This document shows, piece after piece, positions 10,819 through 22,900 of a stretch of 64,000 nt of DNA. Location of the stretch: positions 1,386,301 to 1,450,300 of the forward strand of contig NZ_LBMT01000001.1 in assembly GCF_002005545.1 (NCBI RefSeq). The letters are read 5' to 3'. The DNA comes from Streptococcus mitis. Lineage in GTDB: Bacteria; Bacillota; Bacilli; Lactobacillales; Streptococcaceae. The translations under genes and the position numbers were made by a program. Within the stretch, counting starts at the first letter, position 1, and each line of letters starts with the position of its first letter. The notes below the pieces were generated by a model. The model did not search any database and was not told the DNA's origin. It was given only the letters and a program-made list of their open reading frames with translations.

Positions 10819-10848
10819 TTAGATGAGGTATATAGTCCTCTATCTAAA
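10819..10848 (+). other. Hairpin in adhesin 5' leader
   Basis: A stem of 11 bp with one bulge (TTTAGATGAGG with CCTCTATCTAAA). A second weaker dyad, GATGGATTC/GGATCCATC, lies nearer the start codon. No U-run follows, so these look like leader structure rather than terminators. Confidence 0.5.
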
Positions 10849-10942
10849 TGTGAAAAAATGTATCTGTAAAGACATCGAGATGGATTCTTAAGAATTTGAT
10901 GTTTTTAGGATCCATCATCATAATAAAAAAGGAGAACATCTC

Positions 10943-13900
10943 ATGAAATTCGGAAAACATCCCGGAGAGAAATTAACACGCTTTTCCATTAGAAAGTACC
11001 ATTTTGGCGCAGCTAGTGTTGCGGTAGCATCCTTGCTGTTTTTTGGTGCTAATAGCGTTAAAGCAGAGGAAGCTTTAGCTGCACGCCAAGCTGGAGTGGC
11101 AGCATCAAGCAACCATAATTCAGGGGAAGGTGACCCTGATAAAGCCACTCTTGCAAAGCCAGAGGCCTCTGTATATCAAGCACCAGAAACAGGAACTAAC
11201 GCCACAATTGGCTCAACTACTACACCTGTAGGTGGGGCGACAAAAACCAATGATGAGGGGACAACTAAACCTCAACTTGATAAAAAATCATTGCCAACAG
11301 AAATTGCCAAGCCTCAAGTTGATAAATCAGAACTGTCATCAGTGGTGAATCAAGTTTCAGCTACTATCAGCTCACTTCAGTCATCTACTCTTGCAGAAAA
11401 TGTCAAAACAGCTCTCGCGCAAGTAGAGACTGCTGTAGCAAATGCTAAGCAAGTTTTGGCTAATCCTGATGCCAGCAAGGCAGATGTAGAACAAGCGCTT
11501 AGTTCTCTTCAACAAGCAGTGTCTAGCCTGGAAGCTGCTAAACGACCAGAAGTAGCACCGCAACCAGCACAGCCTGAACAACCGGCTGAAGGCAATAGCG
11601 GAGAGGAAGCTTCTCTTCCTAAAAAACGTGGTAAAAAATCAGCGCCAGTAGCAAATCCTATCGCTGATGGAAAAGAAGAAACAGCGAAATTGGAAGTTGC
11701 CAATCCAGCGCCAGCAACTCTAGAACCAGTAACTCCAGCTAAAAGAAGAAGAGGGGGAACTACAGAAGTTCAACCAGAATCTGCTGGTGGTTCAAATCCA
11801 GAAGCAGAAGTTGCACCCAAAGCATTACCAACCTACACAAACGGTGCGGGAGATACAGGTACTTACGCATTAGCAGATGAAATGCGTAAAATTGTTAAGT
11901 ACTTAAAAGACAATGGAGCAGACGCTGAGAAAGTAGCTGCTATCAAAGCTAACTATGACAGTTTAAACGAGAAACTAGGACTTGCAGATGAAAACGCGGT
12001 TCTATCTGAAGCAGACTTTGCGGCTGCTACAGCAAACTTAAAAGCAGCTCGTGACTTTACTGAAGCGTTCTTGCGTAAACAAGATGAGAATGGACAACCT
12101 TCGAATGAACAACCTACAGTTCCAGGAACTGAACGTTCGGTAGGGGATGGGGCTATACGTCGTTCACGTGCGATTGGGCAAGATCGTGATGGTACAAATC
12201 ATTATAACATTGCTAAAGAGTACTACTATGAAGATGGTACAAAAGGTTCTTCTCCATACGATAAATACACGTATTTATTCCACACATTTACAGAAAGCTT
12301 AGTAGCTAATAACGCAAACCACTCTCCTGTAAGAGATGTTAAACGTTTAGTATACGAAGAGGTAAACGAAGTTAATGGTGGGTATTTATGGACGATTACC
12401 TTCAATGCTGGACATGAACAACAACAAGACGGGTATGCTTTCTTCTCAATTCCAAAAGGACAAAGAGTAGAAAACAACAGTATTAGTATTATTAAAACAG
12501 CTCCAAATGGTAACGAAGATGAACTAAGCGGATCTGGAGATTTGCTAAATAGACTTAAGAGTATTAATCCAAACTCTAGCCTTACAGGAAAAGAAATTGG
12601 AATTAGAAATAACGGTGGACCTCAGGAAGAAAGCTTAGAAGGATTAGCTAGAAGTTCAGCTTATGCAGGGTATTATACTCGTCGTTTAGAGAGTGCTAAT
12701 GGCGAAACAAATAAATCTGATGATATGTTTAATAGGATTGCTGATAATACTCAATCTGTTTATCGTTTCCAACTTCACGGGCGTGATTCGTATTCTATCT
12801 CGTTCAAAACGACTAACACGAACAATACGAGAATGGATAAATTGTACTATGCATCTGGGTACCGTGTTCAACAATGGGGACGTCGTATCTTAGCACAACA
12901 ATGGCACGGACGTCATGCCTATGATAAAGATGATACAGACAGATTCCCACTACACGTAGTAGGAAATGGTACATTCCAGATTAAACAAGGAAAACACTAT
13001 AATACATCATATCCTCAAGGAGCATATGGATTTGGTGGACGTGATTTTGACTATCGCCCATTTGCAGCTGACGGTATCTTAGGTTATGATGCTTCGGGTG
13101 CTTATAACAGTAACTTTGACATGCACCAATATACTGCTCCAGTAGGAAGTAATACACCTTCATCAAATACTAAGGCGACAACTGCTGGGCAACAATTCGA
13201 ATTCTACGATAAAGAAGGGAATAAATTATCTGCTTCTCAAATCGGGATGCACGGGGCGGATAAACCAGGTTTAGTAGAATATAAAGTAAAACGTACATTT
13301 GCCGATAAATCTTCAGACTTCTTGAATATTAAGTTTGCGATTCAACCGAAAACTCCTACATTTACTGAAAACTTATCGAAAGCTCGTGGTCAGGTTAAAA
13401 CATTAACTGTTTCAAATGGTACTGATGGTTATCCAATTACTTTATTCCGTGAATATCAAGAAAATGGAGTTACAAAAACAGAACGAGTACAAACAGCTAA
13501 CGCAGGTCGAAACGGAAATGCAGTCTTTAATGATGTTTTAATTAAAAGTGGTAAATATTACGCACAGTCTATTATTCCAACTTCAGCGTACTTAGATTAT
13601 AACAATAATAAACATACAGATGTAAGATCAGATAAATCAGCTCTTGTAACTGTAGGTGGCGACGGTATGGCTCCGACTATTAAAGTTGGAGAAACAGGAA
13701 AAGCTTTAGCAACAACTCCAACTAATAATCAAGTAACATTATTCGTAACACCAAATAATAAAGGTGAAGTTTCTCTAGATGTTCAAATCAAAGATGATGA
13801 TTTAGGGGATGGAATGGCTGCATTTTCTTCAGCAACTAATGGAAATGCAAAATATAGTATTACAGGAGCTCATAATTCTGGAGCTACAACATTTACGGCT

Positions 13901-16900
13901 AATGGTGGAGTAACAGGTACAGGTGGTAAACAAGATACTGTAAATGCTCGATTAAAAGTAAAATTAAACGGAACTACAATTCCTAATGGTGGATTAACAG
14001 TCACATTAAATGCAAAAGATAAAGCTGATAACTGGACAAACACAGCAACACCATCTAAAACACTAACAGTAAAACTTCTATCAGCAGTTCCAAATGAACC
14101 TGCAGTACGTGAGATTACAGGTGCTGACGTTCAAAACGGTGCAATAAAACCAGAAGTAAAAAATCAAGTATTACAAAATGTTAAAAATGCCAACCCAGAC
14201 TTAGTAGCCGCTGGAGTGAAGTTTGAGTACGATACAACAGCAGGAAATACGGATAAAATCAAAGTAACTTATCCAGATGGACAAACTCGTCTATTAACAC
14301 CTATGAAAGGGAGAAAACCTACAGCACCTTCAGTAGTTGGACCTCAAGATGGTACAGTTAGCATTACTCCACAAGGAGATACAGATAAAGTAACATTCTC
14401 ATATGTTCCGACAGGGCAAACAGCTGCGCAACAAGTTATCGCTAAAAAAGACGGAAACTCATGGGCAATCCAAGGAACTCGTCCAAACGGAATTACAGTA
14501 GACAGTAGAAGTGGTAAAATTACGATTACAGAACCAACTGTTAAAGACCAATCGGAGGTAACTGCGACAGCTACATTCTTAAACAGTGATACAAGTGACA
14601 CTGCTCGAGATACAGCGAAAAACCCTGATAGAGAAGCGCCGACTGTATCGATAAAAACAGGTGATGGAACAGTACGTAAATTAACAGCGAATGCCGCAGA
14701 TAATAAATTCTTAGTTTATCGTGGTGCTACATTTAACCCAACATTCATCGTTAATGATAACTCAGGAACGACTGATAACTTTATGATTAAAAACGTTCCA
14801 AATGGTGTTTGGTTTAATAAACAAGGAAATAGAGATGTTGCTCATACATTGATTGCTAATGGTAGGGAAATTACTTTCTCTGACCAAGTAGTGGATCCTA
14901 ACACACCACTAGGAACTCGTGAAGCAATCGTATCTGTTCGAGATAAAAACGGAAACGCAGCTGAATATAAATTCCAATATATTATTGCTGATGTAATGTT
15001 ACAAAACTCACCTAAATCAGTGGCGACAGGAAGCAAGCTTGGAGATGCACACCAGTTCGTTTCATCAACGCTTAATGGAACTGCATCGAATGGTGATGTA
15101 TATTTCCCAGGGAATATGAAGTTCTTATGGGCAAATAATGAAACTGAGAACACGACATTACCAAATTCAGCTCAAACAGTAACGAAGGAAGCTGTTGTAG
15201 AATTCCCGGATACAGCATTAAATGGTAGAACATCAGCGAATGGTATTACAATCTATGCACCAAAACAAATTAAAAAGAATGTTACATTTAACTTAGCAGA
15301 CAATCAAAAACCTCAGGCAACGTTAAATGGCATTTCAATTGGACAAACATCTGGAGATCCAATCTTTACAGTGTTTAGAGGTGCTAACTTCAACCCGCAA
15401 TTAGAAGCATGGGATAACTCAGGAAAAATCACTAATGTAATAATTTCAGGATTACCAACGAATGTAACAGCTACAGCTTTCCCAGGTGGTGAACAAAGAG
15501 GAAGCGAAAATAGTAAATATACTGCAAGGTTATCTAATGGGGTAGTTCCTGCTGATCAGCCTTTAGGTGAATATGAAGCAACATTGACAGTTCAAGGTGA
15601 TGGACCAAAAGATACGAGTGTATTGAAATTCAAATACCGTGTTGCAGACTTAGAGTTTAAAAATGGATATGAGACAGCTGATGCTGGACAAGCAACAGGT
15701 AAGAGTTATGTTATCGGACTTAAAAATGGTCAATCAGTAAATCTAGCTAACGGTGACAATAATATCAATCCTAAAGATTACTGGAAAGTTATTGATGATG
15801 TTAATAAAACTGACAGAGGATATGCTTATCTTCCTGAAGGTGTGAGTTATAGTATCAGTGGTGGACCTATTTCATCTAATCCAGCAGACAAGTCTAAAGG
15901 GGCTTCTGTTGCGATGGGGCACTATGGACGAAGTGTTTCTGTAGATTTCACTAGTGCTGGAGAGGGCAATAAAGTTGGAGATATTGCAAATGATGATAGT
16001 ACTTCAAGAACAGTCTTCACTCCAAGAACTATCGGTCGAAGACTATTAGTTGCCGTAGATCCATCTGCACCAAAAATTGACGGTGGCGAAGACCTTCTTT
16101 ATGGTAAAGCAGGAGAAAGACCTGATATTAAAGTTAAGGAAATTGTTAATATCGGTGAAAGTGATGCAGAAGTTGGAACTGTAAATAAATATGCAATCCG
16201 TACTATTCAACTTTATAGTGATCGTGATCCAAACACTCCAATCGCTGAACATGCATTTGCACAAGGAAGTAGAGAAACAGAATATACTTTCCGTGGAAGC
16301 GATTATGCTACGTCTCGACCTAATGGTCTTTTAGCAGATGAAACAATTTACTCTAGAGTAAAAGTTACACACCGTGGTGTATCTACCTTATCTGGAAATA
16401 GTAATGAAAAAGAAGTTACAGCAAAACTACCTGTAGTTGAAAATTCATCAAATCGTATTATTCAAGCCAATGATCAAAAATTAAACGATGCTGAGAAAAC
16501 TGGTATCCGTATTGCATTGCGAAATGCTAATCAACGTCTAAATCTAAATGATGAAGATATTGAAATCTCTGATAGTGGAGAAATTGTAATTACCAAAGAT
16601 AAAAAACGTGCTTGGCTTCAAACAGCGCCGAATAAGGATAACGGTGCAGGATATGTAACTCGTTTTGCGAATATTAGAAAAGACTACAAATTTGAAAATA
16701 TCGAAGGATTAAAAGTTCCAGGACGTGATACAGATAAAGGATTCGCATGGTCAAATAGTACATCAGATAATCGTGTGAACGGGGACCGTAGTTTAATTTA
16801 TTATTATGATGCAACAAAAGGTCAGTCGTTTAACTTTAACGAAGTATTGAATTTATTAAATCTTAAAGAAGGTTGGACGGTTAACCATACTGAAAATCCA

Positions 16901-19900
16901 TCATTTATTGCAACTCAAGGTGTGAATAAAGTAAAAGGAGAACAAGGTAGAGATGGCTTTAGCCAAGAAAAACCATCAACAGCTTTCCTTAAAGATGGAA
17001 ATTACATTAATGTTATTGATTTAGTAGAAAAAGCAAGTTTAGGTGGAGGCTTAAATGTAAGTAACTCTGCAAACAAACTAGTTCAACAAGGTAAAGGCGG
17101 CGGAACTGATACAAATCTTCAAAATGTAACAATTGCGGCAGCAAATGGATTACCAGGATTTACATTAAATAACGTAGTAAATGGTGAACGAGCTATTCAT
17201 AAAGCTCAAGTTTACTTACGTCCAAAATGGGTGACATCAGGAACATTAGCAGAACGTAATGGTGAAACAAAAGATACAACTACAAACGTTGTAAACTTAT
17301 ACTTCGTACCGATTGATCCAGTGAAACCTGTAGTAGAACGTTCAGATTCTAACAGCTTAGGAACATCAGCAGACGATGCTCCAAGATTAACAGATACTTC
17401 TATCACAGCATCTTCACTTGTAAAAGTAACAGATAATTATGACCGTGATGATTTAGGAACAGGGGCAACTACCGCAACAACTGGAAACACAACGACTCCA
17501 ACAACAGGAACAACATTAGCAAACGAAGTTCGTAAACGTCTAAATGTTTGGGTGAAAAAAGATGGAGTTAAAACTCAAGTAGTTGAAAATGGAGTAGAAA
17601 AAACAACTGCTAATGGAGAAACAGTACTAGGCAGCCTAATTAAGACAGTTGATCCAGCAACTTATGAGTTAGTAGCTCAAGCGTCTGATACTTCAGGGAA
17701 TAGAAGTGAAGAGGAAAGCCTAGGATTCTTCAAAGTTGGTTACAACTTAGTGGCACGTCCATTAATCAACTTCTTACAAGATGAGCAATTATCAGATGAT
17801 GATAAACGAACTTTAGTACAAGTAAGTGAAGGTGGACAAACAGAAGAATTACCAGCGGGTGCAACATTGGATGTTACATTTGATACAAGTGTTCCAACAA
17901 AAACTGGTTCAACTAACACGCCAAAAACAGCAACAGCAAGAGTTACACTACCTAACGGTGCAACTAAAGAAATTCCGATTGTCTATAATGTAAGTAAAAC
18001 TTTCCCAATGGTAAGCAAAGTTTATGACTTTTCAGGTGTATCACGTACTTCTGGGGATAGCTTAACAAGATATATTGAATCTACTAATTTACCATGGGGA
18101 ATGAACTGGACTTTAGAAAAAGAAACAGAAAATGAAAACCACGTTAAATCATGGGAAAGACAGTCAGATGCAATTAACGTAGCTATTAATAATGATATCC
18201 ATAAACGTCAAACGAGTGCATCAACAAGTAATTACGCTCCTGGCGAATACAAATATCGTCTATCAGCACGTTATCCGGATGGACGTTATCTAAATTCAGG
18301 TAATGGTGTTACAGTTCCAGAGTTAACGAAACTATTACGTGAAGGAGAGATTGTTCATACTGTATTCGATGTAGGTGAAAATGCCACTAAAGTTGAAACA
18401 AATTACGGAAGTGCATTAACAACTGACCAAGCAAAAGCTGCAGTAACAACGATTAATGGTTCGAAAGATTTACCAGATGGTACAACTTATGAATGGGTTG
18501 AACAAAATGGTTCAGCTCTAGCGAATAAGACTGTATCAGAATACGGAGATGCTGACGGTTATGTAACTCGTTATGTAAAAGTAACATTACCGAAAACACA
18601 AGAGGCAGGACCTAACGTGCCAGCTGCGTCACAAGAACAACCATTTAAGATTGTTCCAGTAAAAGTTAAGGTAAACGAAACAGTTAAACCAACGGTAAAA
18701 ATTAAATTAGGAAACAACACTCCAGTAGATTTAACAGAAACTGCTGAAGATAACCGTTTTGTTATCTTTAAAGGTGCAACGTTTAATCCAACATTCATCG
18801 TGGATGATAATTCTGGAAAAACAGCTTCTATTAATATCACTAACCTTCCAAATGGTCGAAGTGTAAATAAAACAGAAGCAATGCCTAATGGAACGAATGT
18901 TAGCCTAGAAGGTGATGATGCAGCTACAAGTGCAGCTACTACAGGAACACGTGAAGCAAGCGTAGCTGTAACGGATGCTGCTGGAAATGCTAAAACTTAT
19001 AAATTTAAGTACACTGTAGTGGATGTAAATCTAGTTAATAGTCCAAAAGAAGTTTCTTTAGATACTAAATTAGGTGATTCTCACGCATTCGTGGCAGTAG
19101 ATAAAGCGGATCTTACAGTTAGCAATCCAGATTCTCTATATCCAGGTGGAATGATCTTCGAATGGAAAAAGAATGATCAGGTTGTTTCAAATGAAACAAA
19201 ATTAAGTGAACCTGGTAGAATAACTGGTTATAAAGCAGTTGTTAGATTCAAAGATGGTGCAGGATTCTATACTGTGAATGGTGTTAAAACATTTACGCCT
19301 GCTACGATTGAAAAAGATGTTATATTCCTTGTTAAACCAACAGCTCCAGTAGTGACTCCAAAAGATAATGGTGATGTAGAAATTACACCAACAAATCAAA
19401 CAAATGTAGATAAAGTTAGTGTAACATTTACGCCACAAGAAGGAACAAATCCGTCAGAAGTAACATACACGGCTAAGAAAAATAGTAGCGGAGTATGGGA
19501 ATTTGGTTCAGGTGCGCCACTGACAGTTGATCCAACAACAGGTGTATTTAAACTAAAAGACCGTAAGGTTAAAGACGGCACAACTGTTACAGCTAAAGCA
19601 CTTACGACAGATGCTACAGGTGGTGTTGAGAGTACCCCTGCAACAGCAATTGCAGGTAATGGAGATGCAATTTTACCAACAGTTACTTTCAAAAATGTAG
19701 AAATAGATGCACAAGGAGACCGTGTAGTATATATCACACCAACTGAAGAAACAAATCTTGATATTGCAACAATAACAGATAATTCTAATAAATTATTAGA
19801 AGCAGTAATTTTCGATCAAAGTACGAAAGATATAACACTAGGAAATTATGGACTTACTTATAATAAACTTGTACGAAATGGAGATACTATTACGCCTGCA

Positions 19901-22900
19901 CCTTATACACTAACTGTTACAGGTACACTAAGTAGAGAAAAATCTGCTAATACATTATGGGATAATGGTGACGTAATTGTAAGTCGATACGTTTCAGCAA
20001 TGGATGCTGCCGAAAATAATATTAAGGATAAAAATGGAAGTAGAGATAATGTCACTACAAATCCTTACCGTGTAATTTTCAAAGTTAAAACACAAGCAGC
20101 TAAATATGAGCCGACTGCAACGACATTAACACGTAATGACCAACAGGCGAAACATACAGAAACACAAGTTAAAGATGCGGTAGCTGGAACGAATATTGCA
20201 TCAAAAGAAATTGTAGGAACAATTCCAAATGGGGCAGGAGTTGCAATAGTTAAAGTAACATATAACGATGGAAGTACAGAAAATGTAAATGTACCGATTA
20301 ATGTAACAGCAACAGATGCGACATTAGTAGATCCAGTCATCACGCCTGTAAGTAAAGATGATCAACACAAACCAACAGCCGCTGACGTAACAAATGCGAT
20401 TGAGGCACCAGCAGGTAAGACGATTACGAATAAAGAAGTTAAAGGTACAGTTCCAACAGAAGTTGGCGGACCAACCAATGTAGAAGTTGAAGTAACCTAC
20501 GGAGACGGAAGCAAAGAGACAGTCAACGTACCAGTCACAATTACAACAAGTGACGCGACAGCTGTAGATCCAGTCATCACGCCTGTAAGTAAAGATGATC
20601 AACACAAACCAACAGCCGCTGACGTAACAAATGCGATTGAGGCACCAGCAGGTAAGACGATTACGAATAAAGAAGTTAAAGGTACAGTTCCAACAGAAGT
20701 TGGCGGACCAACCAATGTAGAAGTTGAAGTAACCTACGGAGACGGAAGCAAAGAGACAGTCAACGTACCAGTCACAATTACAACAAGTGACGCGACAGCT
20801 GTAGATCCAGTCATCACGCCTGTAAGTAAAGATGATCAACACAAACCAACAGCCGCTGACGTAACAAATGCGATTGAGGCACCAGCAGGTAAGACGATTA
20901 CGAATAAAGAAGTTAAAGGTACAGTTCCAACAGAAGTTGGCGGACCAACCAATGTAGAAGTTGAAGTAACCTACGGAGACGGAAGCAAAGAGACAGTCAA
21001 CGTACCAGTCACAATTACAACAAGTGACGCGACAGCTGTAGATCCAGTCATCACGCCTGTAAGTAAAGATGATCAACACAAACCAACAGCCGCTGACGTA
21101 ACAAATGCGATTGAGGCACCAGCAGGTAAGACGATTACGAATAAAGAAGTTAAAGGTACAGTTCCAACAGAAGTTGGCGGACCAACCAATGTAGAAGTTG
21201 AAGTAACCTACGGAGACGGAAGCAAAGAGACAGTCAACGTACCAGTCACAATTACAACAAGTGACGCGACAGCTGTAGATCCAGTCATCACGCCTGTAAG
21301 TAAAGATGATCAACACAAACCAACAGCCGCTGACGTAACAAATGCGATTGAGGCACCAGCAGGTAAGACGATTACGAATAAAGAAGTTAAAGGTACAGTT
21401 CCAACAGAAGTTGGCGGACCAACCAATGTAGAAGTTGAAGTAACCTACGGAGACGGAAGCAAAGAGACAGTCAACGTACCAGTCACAATTACAACAAGTG
21501 ACGCGACAGCTGTAGATCCAGTCATCACGCCTGTAAGTAAAGATGATCAACACAAACCAACAGCCGCTGACGTAACAAATGCGATTGAGGCACCAGCAGG
21601 TAAGACGATTACGAATAAAGAAGTTAAAGGTACAGTTCCAACAGAAGTTGGCGGACCAACCAATGTAGAAGTTGAAGTAACCTACGGAGACGGAAGCAAA
21701 GAGACAGTCAACGTACCAGTCACAATTACAACAAGTGACGCGACAGCTGTAGATCCAGTCATCACGCCTGTAAGTAAAGATGATCAACACAAACCAACAG
21801 CCGCTGACGTAACAAATGCGATTGAGGCACCAGCAGGTAAGACGATTACGAATAAAGAAGTTAAAGGTACAGTTCCAACAGAAGTTGGCGGACCAACCAA
21901 TGTAGAAGTTGAAGTAACCTACGGAGACGGAAGCAAAGAGACAGTCAACGTACCAGTCACAATTACAACAAGTGACGCGACAGCTGTAGATCCAGTCATC
22001 ACGCCTGTAAGTAAAGATGATCAACACAAACCAACAGCCGCTGACGTAACAAATGCGATTGAGGCACCAGCAGGTAAGACGATTACGAATAAAGAAGTTA
22101 AAGGTACAGTTCCAACAGAAGTTGGCGGACCAACCAATGTAGAAGTTGAAGTAACCTACGGAGACGGAAGCAAAGAGACAGTCAACGTACCAATTACAGT
22201 TGTAGGATTACCAAAAGTAAAAGTACCTGTAGAATCATTTGGTAACTTAACTAAAGAGGAGCAAGATAAAGTTAAAGAGTCAGTGGAAAAAGCTAATCCT
22301 GGTAAGACAGTAGTTGTTGAAGCATCAGGAAAAGTAATAATCACAGATCCTAAGACAAATGTAAGTCATGAAATTTCAGAAGAATTAGTGACAACAATTA
22401 CACCTCCAGTAGTTGAAATTCCAAAATATACAGGACCAATTGCAACATCTGATGTAGATGAAAATGGTAACCCAATTGCATCTCCAGTAGTAGAAATCCC
22501 AGAATTCAACGGCGGAGTAAATGGAGAACTTCCAGATCCATTACAATTACCTAAAGTTCAGTTAATCATTACTAAATGGGTTGATGAACAAGGTAATGAA
22601 TTAAAACCAGCAGATGCAAAAGCTCCAGCCGTATTAGGTGAAGCGAATGAAGCATTCGAAGCCGGTGAAATTGAAGGTTATGTATTTGTAAGAACAGAAA
22701 CTAAAGGTGATGTTGTAACTCATATCTTCAGAAAAGTTACTCCAACTAAACTAGAAGGTAATGGAGAACAACAAGGTGGAGATAACAAACCACAACCAAC
22801 ACCTGAAGTACCAACTGATAACACAGAACGTAAACCTGAAGCAGAAAAACCTACTGTTCCAGACACCAAACCTACTGAACAACCAAGTCAAACAGTTGAT

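Noticed and set aside
20324..22027. A 567-codon ORF on the minus strand made of perfect repeats
   Set aside because: It is the antisense shadow of the adhesin's 237-bp repeats; a period divisible by three keeps the reverse frame open. No RBS and a composition (Cys/Trp/Phe rich) unlike a real protein.
20330..22190. CRISPR-like array
   Set aside because: The repeat is 237 bp with no spacers and is coding sequence in frame with the adhesin.
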